Below, in pieces: positions 1 through 6,496 of a stretch of DNA of 17,615 nt. The stretch is from contig CAZYXZ010000071.1 in NCBI GenBank assembly GCA_964651395.1, positions 1 through 17,615 of the forward strand. The letters run 5' to 3'. A program made the position numbers and the translations under genes. Position 1 is the stretch's first letter; the number at the start of each line of letters is the position of its first letter. The notes beneath the pieces were generated by a model. The model was not told the origin of the DNA. It searched no databases and saw only the letters and a program-made list of their open reading frames with translations. The stretch comes from CAZYXZ01 sp964651395 (GTDB lineage Bacteria; Actinomycetota; Actinomycetes; BP-191).

Positions 1-1
1 G

Positions 2-55
2 AACATGCTCGCCGCCGAGCTGCGCGCCTCCATCGCCCAGTTCAAGGTCGCCTGA
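2..55 (+). CDS. C-terminal tail of a probable methyl-accepting chemotaxis protein (partial)
   Basis: Only the last 17 residues and the TGA stop are inside the window. The frame reads NMLAAELRASIAQFKVA. A short helical tail of the type 'A-x-E-L-x-x-x-[IV]-x-x-F-[KR]-[VL]' is how many methyl-accepting chemotaxis proteins end, so I infer the end of a chemoreceptor signalling domain. The gene stops 24 nt before the GspE-like gene on the same strand, so the two are probably co-transcribed. Evidence is limited to this short tail; any protein with an amphipathic C-terminal helix is possible. Confidence 0.45.
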   Translation, partial: NMLAAELRASIAQFKVA

Positions 56-79
56 GCCCGTGCAGGGGAACGGCCGCGC

Positions 80-826
80 GTGAGCGCCGACTACTCGGTC
101 CCGCCGGACCCGCGGCCGCTGCCACTGGGGCAGATCCTGTTGCAGGGGGGCCTGCTCACCGACGACCAGCTGGAGGCCGTGCTCGCCATCCAGGCGTCGA
201 TGCCCCCGGATGCACCGGGCCGTCGTCTGGGTGCCCTCGTCGTCGCGCAGGGGTTCGCGACGGAGGCGCAGATCAATCTGGCGGTGGCCGGTCGGCTGGA
301 CATCCCGATCATCGACCTCGCCGCGATGGAGATCCCTCCCGAGATGCTGGGACGCATCCCGAAGTCGTGCGCGTTGCGCTGTGGGGCGGTCGCCTACGGC
401 GTGCGCGAGGGCCGGCTGCAGGTGGCGATGGTGGACCCCACGAACCTCGCGATGGTCGAAGACGTCCGCGTGTACGCGGGTGTGCGGGCGGTGGACGTCG
501 CCCTCGCGCCCTCTGCGCAGATCGACGCACTGTTCAACCGGATCTACGTGCAGGACGCGGCGCAGGGGCAACGAGCCTCCACCGCGGGGCGAGAGCCGGC
601 GGCGGCCACGTCACCGACCCTGTCCGGCGCGCCCCCCGCCGCGGGCGTGGCGATGGTCGAGTTCCTGCACCGCATCCTCGGGGCCGGCTTGCTGGCCCGA
701 GCCGACCACGTGCAGCTGACCCCCGAGACCGGGGAGCTGTGGGTGCGCTTCCGCGTCGACGGGATTCTCGCGGACCTCGAGAAGGTGGCGAGCGCCCTGC
801 GGGGAGAGACGGCCCTGCCGGGCTAG
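80..826 (+). CDS. GspE/PilB-like protein with MshEN (c-di-GMP-type) domain, lacking the ATPase core
   Basis: The 248-residue protein resembles the N-terminal part of type II secretion/type IV pilus assembly ATPases. Residues about 16-38 (LGQILLQGG...QLEAVLAIQ) and 49-71 (RLGALVVAQG...) are two copies of the RLGxxLxxxGxxxxxxLxxxLxxQ motif that binds cyclic di-GMP in MshE-type proteins. Residues 72-155 complete the T2SSE_N-like fold. After a Pro/Ala-rich linker (about 158-187), residues 188-240 match the beginning of the GspE ATPase N2 domain (RFRVDGIL corresponds to the usual RxRxDGxL), but the protein stops there. There is no Walker A, Asp box or Walker B; full PilB/GspE proteins are about 550 residues. 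It may be a stand-alone c-di-GMP-responsive adaptor or a truncated remnant. GTG start at 80 is preceded by AGGGGAA at 64-70. The stop overlaps the stop of the convergent gene by 4 bp. Confidence 0.75.
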   Translation: MSADYSVPPDPRPLPLGQILLQGGLLTDDQLEAVLAIQASMPPDAPGRRLGALVVAQGFATEAQINLAVAGRLDIPIIDLAAMEIPPEMLGRIPKSCALRCGAVAYGVREGRLQVAMVDPTNLAMVEDVRVYAGVRAVDVALAPSAQIDALFNRIYVQDAAQGQRASTAGREPAAATSPTLSGAPPAAGVAMVEFLHRILGAGLLARADHVQLTPETGELWVRFRVDGILADLEKVASALRGETALPG

Positions 827-2082
827 CTGGAGCTGCTGCTCGAGCTCGCCGTGCCGAACCACCCGACCACGTCGACGACCAGGTCGGTGGACCCGTGCAC
901 GTTGCGGATCAGCACCCGGCCGTCCGTCCCCACCTTCGCGATGACCAGCCCCGCCTTCGTACGCCGCGCGACCGCGGCCAGCGTCGCCGCCACCGGGCGC
1001 GTCTCGCCGGACGGCCACGTGGTCAGGTAGGTCAGCGCCGAGGGCCGCACCGCGGTCACGTTGAGCACGACCGCGGTGACTCCCGAGGCAGGCACGCCAC
1101 CCGCCCCGGTCACCTTCAGCGACGCCGTTCCGCCGGGACCGAGCTTGCCGATCGGCACGCCCAGGCCGGAGCGGGAGTCGGCCAGTCGCGAAGGATCGAG
1201 GGCCCGCAGCCGCGTGCCCGTGCTGCCCGGCCCGAACCACCCCGCGACGTCCAGCGTGACGTCGACCGACCCACTGTGGTTGTAGATGGAGATGCGGCCC
1301 GCGGACGTGATGCCGGAGATCGCGGCGTTGCTGGCGACCGTGTCGCCGGCGTTGACGTTGAGCGTGGACGTCTCGGGCATCCCGGAGCCGGTCCCCCAGA
1401 CGGTGAGGTGCGTCGGGCCGCTCGCGTTGAGAGCGGTGAGCGTGACGGCCACCGCTGTCACCCCGCTGGAGGGGATGCCGCCGGAGCCGGTCAGCACGAC
1501 CTCGATGGCCTCGTGCGCGCGGATCCGCCGCTGGTAGCCACCGAGCCCCGAGCGCGTGTCGACCACACGGTTAGGAGACAGCGTGCGGAAGCGGGCGCCA
1601 CCCGAGCCGGAGCCGAACCAGCCGGTGACGTCCAGCAGCACGTGCGTGGCGACGGGGGAGTAGACGCTCACCTTGCCGCCGGTGCCGACCTTGACCACCG
1701 CGGCGTTGGCGATGGCAGTGCCGGCGACGCCGTTGACGGTCGACGCGGTCGGGCGTGCGGTGCCGGTCGGCCAGACGGTCAGGTGCGTCTCGCCGGTCGC
1801 GCCGACCAGCGTGACGTTCAGGACGACAGCGGTGACGCCGCTCTTGGGAACGCCACCGAGACCGGTCACCACCACGTCGAGCGTGCCGCCGGCGGGGAGG
1901 CGGCCGGCCGGCGCGCCGTGCCCGGAACGTGTGTCGAGGACCCGGCTGGGCTCGGCGGCGAAGAAGTCACTGGCACTCGAGCTCGACGACGACGTCTGCG
2001 CGAGAGCCGGCGCGCTGCCGGCGAGCAGGGCCACGGCAGTCACGGCGAGGACGAGTGTGCGACGGGCGATGTCGTTCGGCAT
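823..2082 (-). CDS. Secreted protein with three tandem actinobacterial surface repeats
   Basis: The 419-residue protein begins with a clear Sec signal peptide: basic MPNDIARR, hydrophobic core about 9-24, and APALAQ as the likely cleavage site near residue 29. A poly-Ser run (31-36) leads into three homologous modules at about 45-157, 164-284 and 291-410. Each starts with R[VL].D[ST]RSG.G, has GG[VI]P.SGVTAV in the middle, then THLTVW.[ST]G-like strands, and ends DV.GWFG. This beta-rich repeat is common in secreted actinobacterial proteins; its function is not established. The protein ends in a second poly-Ser tail, with no LPxTG, lipobox or membrane anchor, so it is probably released or wall-associated non-covalently. 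The ATG at 2082 is chosen because the signal peptide starts there and GGGAG lies about 7 nt upstream; the open frame upstream is Arg-rich and not credible. It lies 56 bp downstream of the SpoIIE phosphatase gene and could share its transcript. Confidence 0.85.
   Translation of the reverse strand: MPNDIARRTLVLAVTAVALLAGSAPALAQTSSSSSSASDFFAAEPSRVLDTRSGHGAPAGRLPAGGTLDVVVTGLGGVPKSGVTAVVLNVTLVGATGETHLTVWPTGTARPTASTVNGVAGTAIANAAVVKVGTGGKVSVYSPVATHVLLDVTGWFGSGSGGARFRTLSPNRVVDTRSGLGGYQRRIRAHEAIEVVLTGSGGIPSSGVTAVAVTLTALNASGPTHLTVWGTGSGMPETSTLNVNAGDTVASNAAISGITSAGRISIYNHSGSVDVTLDVAGWFGPGSTGTRLRALDPSRLADSRSGLGVPIGKLGPGGTASLKVTGAGGVPASGVTAVVLNVTAVRPSALTYLTTWPSGETRPVAATLAAVARRTKAGLVIAKVGTDGRVLIRNVHGSTDLVVDVVGWFGTASSSSSSS
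853..1950 (-). repeat. Three diverged tandem coding repeats inside the secreted protein gene
   Basis: Three units of about 340-365 bp (roughly 1612-1950, 1231-1593 and 853-1212, in translation order) encode the homologous DTRSG...GWFG modules. They are clearly related at protein level but diverged enough that recent recombination between units is not obvious by eye. Confidence 0.75.
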
Positions 2083-2120
2083 GCAGCTGCTCCCGGGGAA
2101 GAGGACACGGCGGTCCGTCG

Positions 2121-2126
2121 ACTGTA
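2121..2126 (-). promoter_or_regulatory. Possible -10 element (TACAGT) for the repeat protein gene
   Basis: On the minus strand TACAGT lies in the 56-bp gap between the phosphatase stop and the secreted-protein start. It would give a leader of about 30 nt containing the GGGAG ribosome-binding site. No good -35 is visible, so read-through from the phosphatase gene remains equally possible. Confidence 0.3.
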
Positions 2127-2138
2127 CCCAGCGATGGC

Positions 2139-3938
2139 CTAGCGAACGCGCAGCACGACTCCCGCGAGGTCGTCGCGGATCTCTTCGGCGGCGAAGTCCA
2201 CCACCGCCTGCTCGAGTGCGGTGGCCACCTCGACGGCGCTCATCCCGTCGGTCTCCTCGAGGACGCGCTTCAGCCCCTCGGTGCCGAACATGACTCCCGC
2301 GCTGGTCCGCTCGGTCACGCCGTCGGTGTAGAGCACCAGCACGTCTCCGGAACCGAGATGCACCGAGCGTTCCACCAGCTCCACGTCCGGCACGATGCCC
2401 AGGAGCGTGCCGGTCTCTCCGACCATCTCGAGCGAGCCGTCCGCTCGGCGGACGATGGGTTGCGGATGCCCGGCGATGCAGAAGGTCGCCTGGACGCCCG
2501 ACGTCCACGGAACGAGCGCGGCGAGTGCGACCGTGCAGAACTGGCCCTCCTCGGCCTGCTCCTGGAAGGTCCCGTTGAGCTGTGCGAGCGTCGCCTCCAG
2601 GCCGGCCCCCTGTGCCGTGAGGATCCGGACGACGGTCCGGGCGATACCGGTGAGTGCGGCTGCCGTCGCGCCCTTGCCCGACACGTCACCGACGACGACG
2701 CCCCAGCGATCCGCTCCGGCCGCGAACACGTCGAAGAAGTCGCCGCCGACCTCGCCCTCGCCGGCCGCGCGGTAGAACGCCGCGACGTCCACCTCGGGGA
2801 TCGTGGGGAGCTCGGGCGGGAGCAGCGTGCGCTGCAGCGCCTCGGCCACGACTACGCGGTCGTGGTAGAGCCGGGCGTTGTCGACGGCGAGTCCCGCGCG
2901 CCGGGCCAGGTCCTCGGCCAAGGCGCGGTCCGCGTCGTCGTACGGCGCTCCGCTCTCGCGGACCAGTTCCAGCGCCCCGAGCGTTCGGTGACGCGCGGTG
3001 AGCGGCACGGCGAGGTAGGAGGACATCCGCATGGCGCGCAGCGCCGCCAGGTGCTCGGGTGACTGGCTCAGCTCCGCGAGCGCGGCGTCCGGCAGATCCT
3101 GCACGACATGGCTACGACCGTTGCGCGTCACGGCGCCGCTGCCGTAGAGGTCGTGGAGCTGGGGAGGGAATCGCTCGAAGTGCTCACGCAGCCTGGCCGT
3201 CTGGGCCGGGTCGTCGTGCCACACGGCGGCGAGCTGGAGCGCGCCGCTCTGATCCAGCAGATGGATGGCGCACCAGTCGGCAAGCGCGGGCACGGGAATC
3301 TGCGCGAGGGTCGCCAGGGTCATCGACGGGTCGAGCGACGCGGCGAGCGCGTCGCTGGCCGCGGCGGCGAAGCCGAGGCGTTCCCGCATCAGCCGCTCGC
3401 GCTCGAGCGCGGAGGCCAACTGCTCGCGGCTGTCCTCGAGCTGCTGGTGCGCGTCGATCCGCTCGGTGATGTCGGCGGAGACGATCACGACGCCGACGAC
3501 GACGCCCTCGGCGTCACGGACCGCGGTGCAGCTGACGACCGCCACGAACGGGGTCCCCGCCCGATGGCGCACGGTGAGCTCCCCGGACCACGCCCGGCCG
3601 GCGGCGACGGCCGCGAGCAGGTCACGCCCCGCGTCCGTGTCGTCGTCGCCGACGCCGACCTCGGCCAGCAGCCGGCCGAGGGCACCCTCGGTGGTCCATC
3701 CGTAGAGCCGCATGGCGGCGTCGTTCCAGTAGACGACCCGGCCGTGCAGGTCCGCCGCGATGACCGGCTGCCCGAGCGCGTCGAGCAGGCGCCAGCCCGC
3801 GGGGTACGGCTGCACGCGGTCTCCCTCCGGTGGCGTGGGTCCCAGGAGGTCTTCGACACTCGGATGGGGGGAACCGTAGCCGCCGCGCGGGTCGGGCACG
3901 TTGGTGACATCGGAAAAACCGCTGCGTGCCCCGCCCAT
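2139..3938 (-). CDS. PAS-GAF-SpoIIE (PP2C-type) serine phosphatase
   Basis: The 599-residue protein has three domains in order. A PAS sensor spans about 49-160 (PVIAADLHGRVVYWNDAAMRLYGW; ends SADITER). A short coiled coil follows (about 160-190), then a GAF domain (about 193-358) and a SpoIIE/PP2C phosphatase domain (about 370-599). The phosphatase has its metal-binding and core motifs: GGDFFD at 398-403, GDVSGKG at 417-423, AGHPQP at 489-494, LYTDGVTER at 536-544 and the final DD pair at 589-590, so it should be active. Such proteins dephosphorylate STAS-domain anti-sigma-factor antagonists in partner-switching cascades; no anti-sigma factor or antagonist is in the window, so its target is unknown. 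No transmembrane segment is seen, so it should be cytoplasmic. The ATG at 3938 places it 22 bp from a divergent gene; a GTG at codon 14 is an alternative start because residues 1-45 lie outside any domain. Confidence 0.9.
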   Translation of the reverse strand: MGGARSGFSDVTNVPDPRGGYGSPHPSVEDLLGPTPPEGDRVQPYPAGWRLLDALGQPVIAADLHGRVVYWNDAAMRLYGWTTEGALGRLLAEVGVGDDDTDAGRDLLAAVAAGRAWSGELTVRHRAGTPFVAVVSCTAVRDAEGVVVGVVIVSADITERIDAHQQLEDSREQLASALERERLMRERLGFAAAASDALAASLDPSMTLATLAQIPVPALADWCAIHLLDQSGALQLAAVWHDDPAQTARLREHFERFPPQLHDLYGSGAVTRNGRSHVVQDLPDAALAELSQSPEHLAALRAMRMSSYLAVPLTARHRTLGALELVRESGAPYDDADRALAEDLARRAGLAVDNARLYHDRVVVAEALQRTLLPPELPTIPEVDVAAFYRAAGEGEVGGDFFDVFAAGADRWGVVVGDVSGKGATAAALTGIARTVVRILTAQGAGLEATLAQLNGTFQEQAEEGQFCTVALAALVPWTSGVQATFCIAGHPQPIVRRADGSLEMVGETGTLLGIVPDVELVERSVHLGSGDVLVLYTDGVTERTSAGVMFGTEGLKRVLEETDGMSAVEVATALEQAVVDFAAEEIRDDLAGVVLRVR

Positions 3939-3944
3939 CCCTCT

Positions 3945-3950
3945 GGACTA
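3945..3950 (-). promoter_or_regulatory. Candidate -10 (TAGTCC) for the phosphatase gene
   Basis: On the minus strand TAGTCC ends 6 nt before the ATG at 3938. That is the same geometry as the other leaderless genes here, but the usually conserved last T is C. It shares its TA step (3949-3950) with the -10 of the divergent gene. Confidence 0.35.
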
Positions 3951-3954
3951 CCCT
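3949..3954 (+). promoter_or_regulatory. -10 element (TACCCT) of leaderless fatty acid hydroxylase gene
   Basis: TACCCT is followed by a 6-nt spacer and the GTG at 3961, so transcription should begin at or next to the start codon. There is no Shine-Dalgarno sequence and no clear -35. Confidence 0.6.
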
Positions 3955-3960
3955 GCTGTC

Positions 3961-4623
3961 GTGACAGCTACTCCCACTGTCGCGGGGAGGGGACTCCCGC
4001 TCCGCGCCGCCGCCCGTTCGTTCGCCGCCGAGTACACCGCCCGCGTGCTGGCAGTCGCGACGGCCCTGACGCTGGTCCTGCGGTTCGTGCTCGGCCGGTG
4101 GGGGCTCCGGGACGCGATCGTGGCCGCCGCCATCGTGGTCGTTCAGCCGTTCACGGAGTGGGTCATCCACGTCTACGTGCTGCACTTCCGCGCCCGGACC
4201 ATCCGCGGGCGCAAGGTGGACCTCTACCTCGGCTACAAGCACCGGTTGCACCATCAGGACCCCAAGAACGTCCCGCTGATCTTCTTCCCGCGCCGCGCGC
4301 TGCACCTCTCGCTGCTCCTGCACGTCGTGCTCTGGGTCACGCTCGTGCCGATCCGCCCCGCCGTCGGCACAGCGCTGCTGACCTCGTTGGTGCTCACGTC
4401 GGTCTACGAGTGGACGCACTTCCTCATCCACTCCGACTACGTGCCGCGACATGGCCTCTACCGCGGTCTCTGGCGAGCCCACCGGCTGCACCACTTCCGG
4501 AACGAGAACTACTGGTTCGGCGTTACCATGCACCTCGGCGACCGCGTCCTGGGCACCTATCCGGCCAAAGAGGACGTTCCGCTCTCCGCCACCGCCCTGA
4601 CCCTCGCCAACCTGGCGCAGTAG
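3961..4623 (+). CDS. Fatty acid hydroxylase/sterol desaturase superfamily membrane protein
   Basis: This 220-residue integral membrane protein carries the histidine clusters of the membrane di-iron hydroxylase family: E66WVIHVYVLH75, H94RLHH98, E150WTHFLIHS158 and H174RLHHFRNEN183. Hydrophobic segments at about 28-44, 51-66, 114-130 and 136-152 place the His boxes at the cytoplasmic face. Family members hydroxylate or desaturate lipids (fatty acyl chains, carotenoids, sterols) with O2 and reductant; the substrate here cannot be told from sequence. I start at GTG 3961 rather than the ATG at 3901. A -10 hexamer lies 6 nt upstream of 3961, and the longer form would overlap the divergent phosphatase gene and add a non-conserved leader. 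The stop is at the base of a small hairpin. Confidence 0.88.
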   Translation: MTATPTVAGRGLPLRAAARSFAAEYTARVLAVATALTLVLRFVLGRWGLRDAIVAAAIVVVQPFTEWVIHVYVLHFRARTIRGRKVDLYLGYKHRLHHQDPKNVPLIFFPRRALHLSLLLHVVLWVTLVPIRPAVGTALLTSLVLTSVYEWTHFLIHSDYVPRHGLYRGLWRAHRLHHFRNENYWFGVTMHLGDRVLGTYPAKEDVPLSATALTLANLAQ

Positions 4624-4645
4624 CCCTTCCGCGCTCAAGAAGGGC
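4623..4645 (+). terminator. Hairpin at the hydroxylase stop codon
   Basis: GCCCTTC (4623-4629) pairs with GAAGGGC (4639-4645), a perfect 7-bp stem with a 9-nt loop, starting at the last base of the TAG stop. Only a short AATT follows rather than a T-tract, so it is a weak or actinobacterial-type terminator candidate. The rest of the 151-bp gap (4624-4774) holds the promoter listed next. Confidence 0.4.
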
Positions 4646-4710
4646 GCAATTCGGGTCGATGTGGTCGGGGAACGCTGTGACACCTGTTACGCAACACGCC
4701 CCGTGGGTCG

Positions 4711-4738
4711 TTGAAAAGCGGCCGGCGAGGTCTAGCAT
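4711..4738 (+). promoter_or_regulatory. Sigma70-type promoter of the excalibur protein gene
   Basis: TTGAAA (4711-4716), a 16-bp spacer and TAGCAT (4733-4738) form the best bipartite promoter in the window. The predicted start near 4745 gives a leader of about 30 nt with the strong ribosome-binding site AGAAGGAG at 4761-4768, 6 nt before the GTG. This gene is therefore led, unlike several neighbours. Confidence 0.6.
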
Positions 4739-4774
4739 TCGAGGCAGTCTCTTCCCCCCGAGAAGGAGTCGACC

Positions 4775-5173
4775 GTGCGCAGGGCGACCCACATCGTGCT
4801 CCACAGCAGCGCCGCGCTTCTGCTCGGCGGTCTCCTGGTCTCGCCCGCGACGGCGCAGAGCCGGACCTGCTCGGACTTCCAGTACCAGGACGACGCCCAG
4901 GCCGAGTACGACAGCGACCCGACCGGCAACGCGGCGCTCGACGACGACCACGACGGCGTCGCCTGCGAGAGCCTGCCTCGCCGGGCTGCGGGTGGTGCTG
5001 CCGTGACGCCGGTCCAGCCGGCCGCGTCTGCTCCGGCTGCGCCGGTAGGTGGCGTCGCGACCGGTGCCGGCGGCATGGCCGGTCTCGGTGGCAACGGACC
5101 GCTCGCGGCACTTCTCGCCGGAGCGGCAGCGCTCGGGGCCGTCGGCCTCGGCGTGCGTTCGCGTCGCGTCTAG
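4775..5173 (+). CDS. Excalibur calcium-binding-domain surface protein with sorting-signal-like C-terminus
   Basis: The 132-residue protein starts with a signal peptide (MRR, hydrophobic about 6-23, SPATAQ near 23-28). Residues about 30-65 form an excalibur domain: Cys32, the loop DDDHDGVACE at 56-65 (DxDxDGxxC calcium-loop signature) and Cys64. An Ala/Pro linker (70-89) leads to PVGGVATGAGG (90-100), a hydrophobic stretch (about 109-127) and a basic end RSRRV. That order (TG-containing motif, transmembrane helix, positive tail) is the layout of a sortase sorting signal; the motif resembles the P-x-GGVxTGxGG form I recall from actinobacterial cell-wall proteins rather than classic LPxTG. The gene is convergent with a sortase gene 21 bp away, which suggests enzyme and substrate. 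GTG start is set by AGAAGGAG at the right distance. Confidence 0.85.
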   Translation: MRRATHIVLHSSAALLLGGLLVSPATAQSRTCSDFQYQDDAQAEYDSDPTGNAALDDDHDGVACESLPRRAAGGAAVTPVQPAASAPAAPVGGVATGAGGMAGLGGNGPLAALLAGAAALGAVGLGVRSRRV

Positions 5174-5188
5174 CACCCCAGCGGGCCG

Positions 5189-5205
5189 ACCTGGCTAGGC
5201 CAGGT
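5189..5205. terminator. Bidirectional terminator candidate between convergent genes
   Basis: ACCTGGC (5189-5195), TAG loop and GCCAGGT (5199-5205) form a perfect 7-bp inverted repeat between the excalibur gene and the sortase gene. It overlaps the sortase stop codon (5195-5197). It is placed to end transcripts from both sides, though it has no T-tract. Confidence 0.45.
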
Positions 5206-6442
5206 GCGCGTAGACCACCACGTTGTCGTTGTACGAGCGACGCCGCACGTCGAACACGCCGCCACAGGTGATCAGCCGAAGCGCGGGACGCGACGTCTTG
5301 CCGTACACCTCGTTGGTCGGGAACTTGTCCTTCGCGTAGTGCTGCACGCGGTCGACGATCCACCGCTGGGCCGTGCCGTCGGCGAGCAACACCTCGATCT
5401 TGTCGCCGTTGCGCAGCTCGTGCAGCTTGTAGAACACGGCGGGACCCTCGAGCGAGTCGTAGTGGCCGGCGATGATCGCCGGTCCGGGCTCGCCCGGCCG
5501 CGACCGACCGGTGTACCAGCCCGCGTCGGCGTACTTCTTCGGCACCTCGAGCGTCTTGTCGGGGTTGATGCCCAGCCGCACCAGGTAGGCCGCGATGCCG
5601 TGCGCGGGGATGGCGATCGCCGTCGGCTCGGGCATGCGTCCGGTGCGCTTGATGTTGGTGGGCGACGGGAACGGCGGCAGGGTGGCCACGGGCGGACCGG
5701 CCGCGACGGTGTCCGGCTCCTGCCACACCGGCACGGCCAGGCCCGCGGCGACGACGCCGAGCACCGCGGCGGCCGCGAACCAGCCGCGACCACGACGTCG
5801 CCGTCGGTCCACGGCCAGCTCGTCGTCGCGGATGCGTTGCAGGGCCGCGCGCATGGCGTCGCGCTCGAGGCTCGAGGCGTCCAACGGGAGCGTGACGACG
5901 GTCTTCGGTACGGCGACGGGTGCGGAGAACGCCGGCACCTCGTGGCCGAGCGATCGCAGCATCCCGGCCAGGGCGTCGCTGCCCGGCAGGTGCGTGTCGC
6001 GGAGGAACACGGCGAGGTCGGCGAGCGCCGGCTCCGGCAGGAACATGCACATCTCGGACAGCTCGCGCGCGACATGGTTGTGCACGGCTTCGTTGTTCTG
6101 GGCGGCGCGGACGAAGTCGAGGAAGCCGCGCAGCGTGCCCGTCGCACTCCACGAGCCGGCGTAGTGGATCTGGTACCAGACCATCCAGAGCACGCAGCCG
6201 AACAGGTCCGGCTCGACCTGACGGGATCCCGGCGGTGCCTGGCTGACCGACTGCGAGTACGTGGTGATCAGCTGTGCCAGCGTGCCCCACGCGGAGTGCC
6301 GGATCGGCGTGCCCTCCTTGGCACGCAGCTCCGCCAGGATGGCCAGGTCCTGCTCACGGAAGTCGCTTCGACCGCGGATGACGACGGCGGTCATCGCCTC
6401 CAGCACGCGGTGCCGTAGGGCTGCGACCTGCCGTTTCTCCAC
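5195..6442 (-). CDS. Sortase (class E/F-like) with a large N-terminal cytoplasmic domain
   Basis: The 415-residue protein has three parts. Residues 1-215 are a soluble, mostly helical region of unknown function, ending in a basic stretch (RRRRRGRG). Residues 221-240 form one transmembrane helix. After a Pro-rich linker, residues about 268-415 are a sortase domain, with His327 in IIAGHYDS and Cys393 in LITCGG. An Arg from 400-402 is the likely third catalytic residue. TCGG.FD...SY.DNVVVYA is the ending typical of actinobacterial class F-type enzymes. Sortases join secreted proteins to the cell wall by transpeptidation; here the catalytic domain would be outside. Usual class F sortases are roughly 200-250 residues with only a short cytoplasmic tail, so the N-terminal extension is unusual. 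The likely substrate is the convergent excalibur protein. GTG at 6442 is set by a -10 TACCCT exactly 7 nt upstream (leaderless). Confidence 0.88.
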   Translation of the reverse strand: MEKRQVAALRHRVLEAMTAVVIRGRSDFREQDLAILAELRAKEGTPIRHSAWGTLAQLITTYSQSVSQAPPGSRQVEPDLFGCVLWMVWYQIHYAGSWSATGTLRGFLDFVRAAQNNEAVHNHVARELSEMCMFLPEPALADLAVFLRDTHLPGSDALAGMLRSLGHEVPAFSAPVAVPKTVVTLPLDASSLERDAMRAALQRIRDDELAVDRRRRRGRGWFAAAAVLGVVAAGLAVPVWQEPDTVAAGPPVATLPPFPSPTNIKRTGRMPEPTAIAIPAHGIAAYLVRLGINPDKTLEVPKKYADAGWYTGRSRPGEPGPAIIAGHYDSLEGPAVFYKLHELRNGDKIEVLLADGTAQRWIVDRVQHYAKDKFPTNEVYGKTSRPALRLITCGGVFDVRRRSYNDNVVVYAHLA

Positions 6443-6449
6443 ACGGAAC

Positions 6450-6455
6450 AGGGTA
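6450..6455 (-). promoter_or_regulatory. -10 element (TACCCT) of leaderless sortase gene
   Basis: On the minus strand TACCCT is followed by 7 nt and the GTG start at 6442. No ribosome-binding site is present and no -35 is clear. Confidence 0.6.
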
Positions 6456-6496
6456 GCTCCGGCATCCCGGCCGGCCGCTTAGGCCACGCGCGCCGT

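Noticed and set aside
367..2142. Long plus-strand open frame (591 codons) across the GspE-like and repeat-protein genes
   Set aside because: It is Arg/Gly/Ala-rich with no recognisable motif and crosses two convincing genes; a by-product of high G+C.
3901..3960. ATG 3901 as start of the fatty acid hydroxylase
   Set aside because: It would overlap the divergent phosphatase gene, and the -10 hexamer points to GTG 3961.
3108..5006. Long plus-strand open frame (632 codons)
   Set aside because: It lies antisense to the phosphatase and out of frame with the hydroxylase; low-complexity composition.
4635..6290. Minus-strand open frame overlapping the sortase in another frame
   Set aside because: The sortase frame has catalytic motifs; this one is Arg-rich nonsense.
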